From Paraclostridium tenue (GTDB lineage: Bacteria > Bacillota > Clostridia > Peptostreptococcales > Peptostreptococcaceae), in assembly GCF_039521565.1 (NCBI RefSeq), contig NZ_BAAACP010000008.1, forward strand, positions 79,246 through 143,245: a DNA stretch of 64,000 bases. Direction: 5' to 3'. Positions 1 through 6,409 of the stretch are shown here, in pieces (positions within the stretch are counted from its first letter, which is position 1; each line of letters begins with the position of its first letter). A program made the translations under genes and the position numbers. The notes below the pieces were generated by a model. It did no database searches, was not told the origin of the DNA, and was given only the letters and a program-made list of their open reading frames with translations.

Positions 1-2
1 TA

Positions 3-938
3 GTAAAATTTGCTATGAACTCAATATTAGTTTTATCACTTATACCCATGTTAAAATGTGGAATAGGTATGAACTTTGGTATGTCTATTGGAATATGTGC
101 AGGACTACTTTCTATGTGTATTGCAGTAGAATACAAAATAGTAGGATTTTACGGATTTTTAGTGAGTTTAATACTATGTCTAGTTATAGGAACGGTATTT
201 GGATATCTATATTCACTAGTATTAAATAAGCTAAAAGGAAAAGAAGAAGTAATCGGTATGTTCTGTGGATATTCTTTTGTATTTGTGATGAATATGTTTT
301 GGTGTTTAGCACCTTTTAAGAATAGACAAATGTTATACCCAATAGGGGGACAAGGTCTTAGACCTAAAATAAGTTTAAGCAATACATTTGATGGTATATT
401 AGATAACTTATGGGTTTTAGATATTGGAAAAATAAAAATACCTTTAGGTTTATTAATATTTGTAGGTCTAATTTGTTTGTTAATATATCTTTACTTTAAA
501 ACAAAATCAGGATTTACTATGAAAGTAATATCTGAAAATGAAAAATTTGCATATCTTTCAGGAGTAAATATAAATAAATATAGAACTATAGCAATAATAT
601 TATCTACTATAATTGCAGCTATAGGAATGTGTGTTTACACTCAAAGTTATGGATTTATACAATTATACGATGCACCACTTGGTTTTTCTTTCCCAGCTAT
701 ATCAGCAATATTAATAGGTGGAGCGACAAGAAAAAATACATCAATATTAAATGCAATAATAGGTACTTATTTATTCCAAACAACTTACTTATTATCTGTT
801 CCAGTAGCTAATGCTTTACTACTTCCAGAATTAGCTGAAACTCTAAGAATGATAATAACTAACTCAATAATACTATATGCATTTGTATCTGAGGGAGGAG
901 AGCTTGGATTATGGAAAAAGCAAAAACTAAAAGCATAA
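3..938 (+). CDS. ABC transporter permease (BPD_transp_2 family), 5' end outside the window
   Basis: Inner-membrane permease of a sugar/nucleoside-type ABC importer. The first ATG is at 15, but the frame is open back to base 3. The protein aligns with the downstream permease only from that protein's second membrane segment onward (NSILVLSLIPMLKCGIGMNF against NTIMILALIVPIMAGMGINF), so roughly 45 N-terminal residues should lie upstream of the window. About seven further hydrophobic segments are visible. A cytoplasmic loop SENEKFAYLSGVN matches the family's ATPase-contact loop. It overlaps the next permease by 28 nt, as is usual for heterodimeric permease pairs. The ATPase and binding lipoprotein are presumably upstream. 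The substrate cannot be read from the sequence; guanosine/nucleoside (BmpA-type) systems are the nearest known relatives. Confidence 0.8.
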   Translation, partial: VKFAMNSILVLSLIPMLKCGIGMNFGMSIGICAGLLSMCIAVEYKIVGFYGFLVSLILCLVIGTVFGYLYSLVLNKLKGKEEVIGMFCGYSFVFVMNMFWCLAPFKNRQMLYPIGGQGLRPKISLSNTFDGILDNLWVLDIGKIKIPLGLLIFVGLICLLIYLYFKTKSGFTMKVISENEKFAYLSGVNINKYRTIAIILSTIIAAIGMCVYTQSYGFIQLYDAPLGFSFPAISAILIGGATRKNTSILNAIIGTYLFQTTYLLSVPVANALLLPELAETLRMIITNSIILYAFVSEGGELGLWKKQKLKA

Positions 939-1951
939 AAGATAATAAGTTAATAAACAAACTAAGTAAAAATATTGTGCCTATAACTTTTTTAATTTTA
1001 GCTATAGTAGGAATCATTTTATCTGATGTAAGTTTAAATCTTATGACAAATGAGCTATATAGAAGAATAATAAGAAATACAATAATGATACTAGCACTAA
1101 TAGTTCCTATAATGGCAGGAATGGGAATAAACTTTTCTATTGGAATAGGGGCATTATGTGCACATTTTAGTAGTATTATAATTGTTAGCATGGATATAAA
1201 AGGTATAGCCTCATTTATATTAGTTGTAGCTATGAGTATAGTACTAGCATTTATCTGTGGTAATATAATAGGATTTATACTAAATAAATCTAAAGGTAGA
1301 GAAATGATAACTAGTTTAGTTATAGGCCTTTTGGGAACTAGCTTATATAATATTGTGTTTATGGTAGGTTATGGAACTATAATAAAACCTAAAAATGACT
1401 CTATGTTATTATCTAATGGTATAGGTGTTCAAAGTATGGTTGATTTATTTAGATTCAAAGAGGTTATAATACAATACCCATTTATACCAATATTATTTAT
1501 TATTTTAGTAACTTTATTTATTGTATACATAACGAACTCAAAGCTAGGAGTTAAACTTAAAGCTATAGGTGAAAATATGAAAACTGCATACTCATTAGGT
1601 ATAGAGGTGGATAAGTGCAGAAGATATGCAATCGTTATATCAACTGTTATAGCAGCAATTGGTCAGCTTATGTTTATATTTGATATAGGGACATTAAATG
1701 TCTACACAGGACACTTAAATGTAGATGTATTTGCATGTGCATCTTTACTAGCAGGTGGAGCAACTTTAGCAAAAGCAAATTTAAAAAATGCATTTTTTGG
1801 AGTTATACTTTTCCATACATTGTTTATAGTATCTCCATTAGCTGGTCAAAATTTATTTTCAAATGCAGCCTTAGGAGAGTATTTTAGAAGTTTTATAGCA
1901 TATTCAACAATAATATTCTCACTTATAATGAATATGAGAAACGAACAATAA
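911..1951 (+). CDS. ABC transporter permease (BPD_transp_2 family), second subunit
   Basis: Partner of the preceding permease: 346 residues, about nine hydrophobic segments. The loop GENMKTAYSLGIEV corresponds to the family's EAA-like ATPase contact, and the segment ASLLAGGATLAKANLKNAF is typical of this permease class. The start codon lies inside the upstream gene behind a GAGGGAGGAG ribosome-binding site, so the two are translationally coupled. The C-terminus ends NEQ. From the last codons onward the DNA is identical for 32 nt to a site 2.5 kb downstream (4448-4479). A strong terminator follows. Transport of a sugar or nucleoside is inferred from family only. Confidence 0.85.
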   Translation: MEKAKTKSIKDNKLINKLSKNIVPITFLILAIVGIILSDVSLNLMTNELYRRIIRNTIMILALIVPIMAGMGINFSIGIGALCAHFSSIIIVSMDIKGIASFILVVAMSIVLAFICGNIIGFILNKSKGREMITSLVIGLLGTSLYNIVFMVGYGTIIKPKNDSMLLSNGIGVQSMVDLFRFKEVIIQYPFIPILFIILVTLFIVYITNSKLGVKLKAIGENMKTAYSLGIEVDKCRRYAIVISTVIAAIGQLMFIFDIGTLNVYTGHLNVDVFACASLLAGGATLAKANLKNAFFGVILFHTLFIVSPLAGQNLFSNAALGEYFRSFIAYSTIIFSLIMNMRNEQ

Positions 1952-1970
1952 TTAATATATAGATATAAAG
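1939..1970 (+). repeat. 32-bp direct repeat, copy 1 of 2
   Basis: These 32 bases, covering the last codons of the permease gene, its stop and the first bases of the terminator stem, recur exactly at 4448-4479. There they again cover the last codons (NEQ stop) of a 32-residue peptide and the start of a different terminator stem. Confidence 0.9.
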
Positions 1971-1996
1971 CATCCATTAATTTGGATGCTTTTTTA
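1967..1996 (+). terminator. Intrinsic terminator of the ABC permease operon
   Basis: A perfect 10-bp stem (AAAGCATCCA / TGGATGCTTT) with a 6-nt AT loop is followed by a run of six T. Confidence 0.92.
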
Positions 1997-2026
1997 GTTT
2001 TTAGTTTGAAATTCTAAAACTTATTG

Positions 2027-2088
2027 ATTTTAGTGTATATAACAATACCTTAGGTTATTTTCATTTGTTATTGCTATATACACTAAAA
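2027..2088. repeat. Imperfect inverted repeat in the convergent intergenic space
   Basis: Arms of about 20 bp (left starts TTTTAGTGTATATA, right ends TATATACACTAAAA) differ by one base and are separated by about 20 nt. It lies between the terminator of the permeases and the 3' end of the hydrolase gene. There is no T tract on either strand, so it is not an ordinary terminator. Function unknown. Confidence 0.6.
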
Positions 2089-2149
2089 CCATATAATATT
2101 TATATTTTAGTTTTGAATAATAATTAAAAAAATTATTGTACCTTAATTT

Positions 2150-3133
2150 CTAGTTAACTGAATAAGTTACTAACTCATTTTCTCTGACATTTTCTAAAGA
2201 GAATTCCATTGTATCTATACGATTAAAAACACGTAAATATAATTTTCCTAAAGTTTGGTCATATGCACACATATAACTTGTAAAATCTGAATCATCTTTA
2301 TCTTCAAAAAAACGTACAGCTCCCCTTGGAACCCAAACAGAATTTAAAACACTAAATAATTGACTTGGAGCTTCTTCATCACTAACTTCTCCTATAAGAT
2401 TTCTTAAATATGCTGCACGTACAAATCTTGATGGTGAAGTATAATCTCCTGGTAATCCAAGCATACCTGAACCATTTGAAATTGGTGTAATTACTGTTTT
2501 ATTATTTAAATGATTTTGGTTTCTATTAAATCCTTGTACTTGAACATAATTTCCTAAATTAGTCATATGCCAATCGAATGTTGGATCATTAGTCATTACA
2601 CCTACATTATTATCAAAAACTCTAAAACGTCCATTATTTATTGGTTCTAATACAACTGAATTACCCATTTTGTCTGTAAAAGTATAATGAGCAGTTATAG
2701 GGTTACCTTTACCTAACTCTCCTAATGAAGGAATATCGTCACCAGTAACGACAACTTTTGATATGTTTTCTTTTATTTCATTAACATTTTCAAAGTTACT
2801 TAAAATCCAAGGAATTATTTCACCACTATTAATAGCTGTAAGTCCTTCCTTTTCTATATTATCTTTTTTATCCCATGTACATGCATTTAAAAATAAAAGT
2901 CCTCCAGCAAGCCCTTTTTCATTTACTCCATCAAAAAATAAAGTAGAGTCTGATAAAGTTATACCTAAAAAAGCATATTTTGTTTTCCATGGTTTACTTT
3001 GTGTGTCTAAAGTGAAATTTTTAGGAACAATAGTTACTTTTGAATCAATATCAAATGGATTAAAAGAAGTATCTAAAGTTCTTCCCCAATAAAAATTATT
3101 TTTGTTACTTGAAATGTGAACATGTGTACACAT
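2150..3133 (-). CDS. Choloylglycine hydrolase family amidase, penicillin V acylase-like
   Basis: Ntn-type hydrolase of 327 residues, the usual length for the conjugated bile salt hydrolase / penicillin V acylase family. Met1-Cys2 places the nucleophile Cys at the mature N-terminus. Arg18 and Asp21 (GRTLD), Asn182 (MTNDPTFDW) and Arg in SPSRFVRAAY match the catalytic set. At the position that is Asn in bile salt hydrolases and Tyr in penicillin V acylases (after GLAGGLL) this protein has Phe81, so it looks more acylase-like. No signal peptide, so cytoplasmic. AGGAG lies before the ATG, and a TATAAT on the minus strand at 3156-3161 gives a very short leader. Bile-salt activity is possible but not supported by this residue. 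Confidence 0.85.
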   Translation of the reverse strand: MCTHVHISSNKNNFYWGRTLDTSFNPFDIDSKVTIVPKNFTLDTQSKPWKTKYAFLGITLSDSTLFFDGVNEKGLAGGLLFLNACTWDKKDNIEKEGLTAINSGEIIPWILSNFENVNEIKENISKVVVTGDDIPSLGELGKGNPITAHYTFTDKMGNSVVLEPINNGRFRVFDNNVGVMTNDPTFDWHMTNLGNYVQVQGFNRNQNHLNNKTVITPISNGSGMLGLPGDYTSPSRFVRAAYLRNLIGEVSDEEAPSQLFSVLNSVWVPRGAVRFFEDKDDSDFTSYMCAYDQTLGKLYLRVFNRIDTMEFSLENVRENELVTYSVN

Positions 3134-3280
3134 TTAAATCATCTCCTATCGAGTTATTATAACATTTTTATATCCTAAATTATCCACTTTAAACAGAAAC
3201 TAACTAAGTAACTTTAAGTGAATTTTTAAAACTATTACTTTTTTCATAACCTCATTTGATTATTGATACTTTTCGAACAT

Positions 3281-3346
3281 AAAAAATAGCTACAAGAAAT
3301 TAATACAAACTGAATAATTGTTTCAATTTGATTAATTTTTTGTAGC
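3281..3346 (-). terminator. Terminator of the small minus-strand gene
   Basis: A long hairpin (3289-3346; outer arms GCTACAAGAAATTAAT and ATTAATTTTTTGTAGC with one mismatch, inner arms also complementary) is followed on the minus strand by a T run at 3281-3287. It lies about 85 nt past the stop of the 3432-3638 gene. Confidence 0.75.
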
Positions 3347-3431
3347 GTTTGATTTACTTATATTTATGTAATATTGTTTTAATATTAAAATTTATCTTAT
3401 TTTAATTTTTAATATAGATATTGTATTTTTA

Positions 3432-3638
3432 TTAATCCCTAATAATAATGTTTAAGGTTTTAAATCTATAATCAAATGATAGATTTGCTATCTCATACTC
3501 TCTACCTTTATCCTCAATAGTGTTGGACACATTAATTGCTGCTATCTCAGATGAATTTAACTTTTTAGGAAATTCATATATATCCTCCCCTGTACTTTCT
3601 TTTTTTAATATAACTTTACATAAGTTTAAGTCAGTCAT
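3432..3638 (-). CDS. Small protein of unknown function (68 aa)
   Basis: I do not recognise this protein. It begins MTDLNLCKVILKKE and is a soluble mixed-charge polypeptide without membrane segment or clear motif. An in-frame TTG lies two codons upstream at 3644, but the ATG at 3638 is correctly spaced from GGGGAG, so I use the ATG. Upstream lies an exact tandem duplication of a 54-bp block carrying an extended -10 sequence on this strand, so the gene probably has two promoters. A long hairpin terminator follows, making it a monocistronic unit. Confidence 0.6.
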   Translation of the reverse strand: MTDLNLCKVILKKESTGEDIYEFPKKLNSSEIAAINVSNTIEDKGREYEIANLSFDYRFKTLNIIIRD

Positions 3639-3664
3639 TCCCAATCTCCCCTTTAACTTTGTAT

Positions 3665-3772
3665 GTTTATATATATAATACCATATTTAAGTCTAATACA
3701 TCTAACCATTTTAATATTGTTTATATATATAATACCATATTTAAGTCTAATACATCTAACCATTTTAATATT
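3665..3772 (-). repeat. 54-bp tandem duplication, likely duplicated promoter
   Basis: Two exact head-to-tail copies of 54 bp (3665-3718 and 3719-3772), with about 12 nt of a third partial copy. Read on the minus strand, each copy contains TGGTATTATATATATAAAC, an extended -10 (TGn TATTAT), pointing at the gene starting at 3638. There is no AT-only slippage unit, so this is a real block duplication. Confidence 0.8.
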
Positions 3773-3841
3773 GTTTTTATATATAAATTTCCTAATTGGT
3801 ATTTTTAATAATTGATATATTAACATTAATTTAAAGTTCAA

Positions 3842-4098
3842 TCTATAAAAATATATAAATTTTAATATTAAAGTGATGAGATTAGCTTTATTAAAATTAC
3901 TAGTATTTTAATTTTAATTACAAAAATATTGTATTAAAGGATTTAAGGGTAATAAGGGTATTATATATGTTATAACATTTGTAATTATTAACTATAAAAA
4001 AAGAGTATCTAAGCCAAGGTGATTTTTTTATTTTATTTATTTGAAAAATTTTTAAAAATAGTGTTTAATTTAATTAAAACAAGGTATATATATAATAT
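3842..4098. other. AT-rich intergenic stretch upstream of the structured RNA
   Basis: No open frame of plausible coding quality is visible. The only recognisable element is TATAAT at 4091-4096, placed to start transcription at about 4102-4104. No convincing -35 is visible 17 nt upstream. Confidence 0.4.
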
Positions 4099-4250
4099 AG
4101 AAAACTAAACAAATCAGATTTTAGATTAAAAACAGATCTCCTTAAGGAGATAAATATCCTGAGAGCTTAAATGCTATTTGCAGTGAGACTCTAAAAAGGT
4201 TAATTATTTATAATAGAGAATCTAAATTTGATTTATTTAGTTTTCTTTTT
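4099..4250 (+). ncRNA. Candidate structured RNA with a 28-bp closing stem
   Basis: Bases 4099-4127 are complementary over about 28 positions to 4219-4246, enclosing about 90 nt. A T run follows at 4245-4250, so the closing stem ends like an intrinsic terminator. A TATAAT at 4091-4096 would start transcription at the first bases of the stem. Inside are the palindrome ATCTCCTTAAGGAGAT (4136-4151) and further pairable segments (CCTGAGAG with CTCTAAAAAGG). I compared it by eye with TPP, lysine, SAM, M-box, c-di-GMP, ydaO, T-box and guanidine signatures and recognise none. It precedes a 32-residue membrane peptide gene, so it could be a stand-alone sRNA, a leader, or part of a type I toxin-antitoxin pair. 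Confidence 0.5.
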
Positions 4251-4361
4251 TATATAACTATCAAAAATGTAAGAATTATTTAAGTTTAGTGCAAGGCTTT
4301 TTTAAGGGTCAGCATATATAATATACTTATCAAATAAATAAAACATTGGGAGTGATTATAT

Positions 4362-4460
4362 ATGACAATAATATTAGGAAGTTTAATGATAGTACCATTT
4401 ATATTAGCAGCAGGAGCTGGGTTATTAGAAAATCAATTAGAAAGTATAAACGAACAATAA
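4362..4460 (+). CDS. Small hydrophobic peptide (32 aa)
   Basis: ATG is preceded by GGGAGTG at suitable spacing. The product begins MTIILGSLMIVPFILAAGAG, a single membrane-spanning helix, and ends in a short charged tail, ENQLESINEQ. It is followed by its own terminator. I do not recognise it. Its size and shape fit a type I toxin, a small membrane subunit, or a leader peptide. The last three codons and the following DNA duplicate the end of the ABC permease gene at 1939-1970. Confidence 0.5.
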   Translation: MTIILGSLMIVPFILAAGAGLLENQLESINEQ

Positions 4461-4479
4461 TTAATATATAGATATAAAG
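4448..4479 (+). repeat. 32-bp direct repeat, copy 2 of 2
   Basis: Exact copy of 1939-1970. In both places it runs from the final codons through the stop into the first bases of a terminator stem, and the stems then diverge. Confidence 0.9.
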
Positions 4480-4504
4480 TACTCGCTTAGGTGGGTACTT
4501 TTTT
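4476..4504 (+). terminator. Terminator of the small peptide gene
   Basis: The stem AAAGTAC / GTACTTT is extended by wobble pairs around the loop TTAG and ends in six T. Confidence 0.8.
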
Positions 4505-4575
4505 ATGTGTAAAATAATATAAATATTTAATAATATTAGAATTATTTTAAAGTGATATGCGAATTTTTACAAATT

Positions 4576-4604
4576 TTGACAATGAATAGTGATAATATGA
4601 TATA
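4576..4604 (+). promoter_or_regulatory. Putative promoter of the TcdC-like gene
   Basis: A consensus TTGACA (4576-4581) is followed 17 nt later by GATATA (4599-4604). The -10 is weak, and TATGAT three bases earlier is an alternative. Confidence 0.5.
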
Positions 4605-4634
4605 GAAATTTGTCTAAATTTAGGGAGGATTTAT

Positions 4635-5393
4635 ATGACTGAAAAACAAAATTTAACTGGAGAAGAAAAAAATTTATCTAGTGAAAAACAAGATGCGAAA
4701 GAAGTAATAAGTGAAGTAAAAGAGGATGAAAATAGTAAAATAAAAAAAGTATTAAAAAATACAAAATTAAGAGCTCTATTAAATCATTTTGGAGGCTTTT
4801 TAGTTGGGCTTTTTGTTGGTTTAATGATTATGTGGCTTGGAACAATGGATACTTTCGATAATAATAGAAATTTAACTACTCAAAACGCAGATCTACAATC
4901 ACGAATAGATTACTTAGACTCACAACTAGATGAAGCAAAGCCATGGTTTGATATGAAGGATGAAGAAAAAAGAAAAATAGAAGAGAAAAATGCTAAGGTA
5001 GAAGAAGAAAAAAAAGCTGAGGAAGAAAAAAAAGCTGAGGAAGAAAGGTTAGCTAAAGAAGAGCAAGAGAAGAACAAATACAACACGGACTTAACATATA
5101 ATGAAATAGCTAGAAATCCAGAACAAACATTACTTAAAAACTGTAAATTTACAGGTAAAGTAGTTCAAGTATTAGAAGGAGAAGGACATAATAATTTAAG
5201 GGTAGCTATAAATGATGATTACAACAAAATTATGTTAGTGGAATATGACCCATCAATATTAAATAGTAGGATACTTGAAAATGATAATGTGACACTTTAT
5301 GGAACAAGTGCGGGAACTACATCATACACAAGCACATTAGGTCAAAAAATAACTATTCCAGCAATGGTTGCTGAAAAAATAGATATAAATTAA
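4635..5393 (+). CDS. TcdC-like membrane protein (toxin-regulator family)
   Basis: The architecture and sequence match C. difficile TcdC: a charged cytoplasmic N-terminus, one membrane helix (about residues 53-69), the segment EAKPWFDMKDEEK matching TcdC's AEPWFKMKDDEK, a Glu/Lys/Ala coiled coil (about 105-152), and a C-terminal OB-fold-like domain. The last domain keeps FTGKVVQV, EYDPSILNSR, YTSTLGQKITIPA and the terminal KIDIN. TcdC is reported as a modulator of toxin gene expression, but related domains are widespread in Firmicutes and phages, so a toxin role should not be assumed. No toxin or TcdR-type sigma gene is within the window. Good AGGGAGG site, own promoter and terminator, so monocistronic. 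Confidence 0.85.
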   Translation: MTEKQNLTGEEKNLSSEKQDAKEVISEVKEDENSKIKKVLKNTKLRALLNHFGGFLVGLFVGLMIMWLGTMDTFDNNRNLTTQNADLQSRIDYLDSQLDEAKPWFDMKDEEKRKIEEKNAKVEEEKKAEEEKKAEEERLAKEEQEKNKYNTDLTYNEIARNPEQTLLKNCKFTGKVVQVLEGEGHNNLRVAINDDYNKIMLVEYDPSILNSRILENDNVTLYGTSAGTTSYTSTLGQKITIPAMVAEKIDIN

Positions 5394-5411
5394 AAAGTAT
5401 AAGTTTTTTAG

Positions 5412-5439
5412 AGCACTTACATCAAGTAAGTGCTTTTTT
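5412..5439 (+). terminator. Terminator of the TcdC-like gene
   Basis: Perfect 9-bp stem AGCACTTAC / GTAAGTGCT, 5-nt loop, then six T. Confidence 0.93.
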
Positions 5440-5461
5440 ATAGGAATATCTAACGTTGAAA

Positions 5462-6040
5462 TTATGATTTATACTTAGCCTTTGATATCAATTGAGTCAT
5501 TGTACCCATAGGACAATAAACACACCAAGATCTAGGCTTATACAAAATCATAGTAACTACACCAAGAATAGTAGAAGTAACCATCATACTATAAAATCCA
5601 AATGCAAACTGAGCAACCCATGGACTAACCATAGAAGTATTAACCCAGTTCCAAGGTAACTTAAAAGACCAAAGTATCTGTATAACTTCCTTTAACTCAC
5701 TAGCACCACTAAAAACTAAGTAAGTATTAAACAACATAACAAAAAACATACTCATAAAAAATGTTAAAAATCCATACCTAAACCACTTACTTCTCAAAAA
5801 TATAGGAATATTTTTATTTCTAGATAAATTTAACTTACTTCCCATAAGATTAAGTAACTGACCCCTACCACAGTAAGCATTACAATAAGCTTTACCACCA
5901 CCAGCTATAGAAATAATTAGTGGTATTAAAAAGCATAATAACCCTAACCAAGCAAACAATATATTAAAAATGCCTAAAAACAAATAAGTTAAACTCAATA
6001 TCCACATATAATCTTTAAAATTTTTCTTATTCTTTTTCAT
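5462..6040 (-). CDS. Membrane-bound 4Fe-4S protein (NapH/FixG-like)
   Basis: A 192-residue protein with about four membrane helices and two pairs of cysteines in loops: CNAYCGRGQ near residue 60 and CVYCPMGT near the C-terminus. This layout is typical of the NapH/FixG/YccM group of membrane electron-transfer proteins. Here the cluster-binding C-terminal ferredoxin domain is not fused but encoded by the adjacent upstream gene, 2 nt away. The two products probably form one membrane electron-transfer unit; donor and acceptor are unknown. Convergent with the TcdC-like gene. Confidence 0.75.
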   Translation of the reverse strand: MKKNKKNFKDYMWILSLTYLFLGIFNILFAWLGLLCFLIPLIISIAGGGKAYCNAYCGRGQLLNLMGSKLNLSRNKNIPIFLRSKWFRYGFLTFFMSMFFVMLFNTYLVFSGASELKEVIQILWSFKLPWNWVNTSMVSPWVAQFAFGFYSMMVTSTILGVVTMILYKPRSWCVYCPMGTMTQLISKAKYKS

Positions 6041-6042
6041 AA

Positions 6043-6252
6043 TTACTCATCAATCTCCATCATTTTAATTTCTATTACAGATGCAGGGCAAACTTTAGCA
6101 CATTTACCACATCCAACACATCTACTTAAATTTATTTTTGCAAATACACCTTGTTCAATATTTATAAGTTGTAAAGGGCAGACCTTAACACAAGTACCAC
6201 AGGCAACACAATAGTCTTTATCTACTACTGTTTTCTTTTTATTTTTTAACAT
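6043..6252 (-). CDS. 2[4Fe-4S] ferredoxin-type protein
   Basis: About 70 residues with two complete CxxCxxCxxxCP motifs (CVACGTCVKVCP and CVGCGKCAKVCP), enough for two [4Fe-4S] clusters. An ATG at 6267 is in frame, but its GGAGGG is the ribosome-binding site for the ATG at 6252 (MLKNKKK), which I use. It is the first gene of a two-gene operon with the membrane Fe-S protein and is divergent from the MocR regulator at 6410, a likely but untested controller. Confidence 0.88.
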   Translation of the reverse strand: MLKNKKKTVVDKDYCVACGTCVKVCPLQLINIEQGVFAKINLSRCVGCGKCAKVCPASVIEIKMMEIDE

Positions 6253-6409
6253 TACTAAACCCTCCATATATATTATTTAATTAAATTATATTAATTCGAT
6301 TTTAAAAGATATGTAACTATATCACTTAAATAGATAATTATCAAAAAGCTTTTAATTGCAAAACATATACAATAATTGATATTATAGTAAGTAACAGTGA
6401 GGTGATAAA

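Noticed and set aside
3665..3772. CRISPR-like array
   Set aside because: Two adjacent identical 54-bp copies without spacers, and no cas genes. It is a tandem duplication.
3653..3841. A 62-codon minus-strand frame across the 54-bp tandem repeat
   Set aside because: It exists because the repeat length is a multiple of three. The protein is a simple duplication of a low-complexity segment, there is no ribosome-binding site, and the DNA reads better as a duplicated promoter.
4136..4200. TPP riboswitch suggested by CTGAGA in the structured RNA
   Set aside because: The second conserved TPP core (ACCTGATCTGGATAATGCC-like) is missing and the downstream gene is a 32-residue peptide, not a thiamine gene.
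4635..5393. Reading the TcdC-like gene as evidence of a toxin locus
   Set aside because: No tcdA/tcdB-like, tcdE or tcdR gene is in the window, and TcdC-type domains occur widely outside toxin loci.
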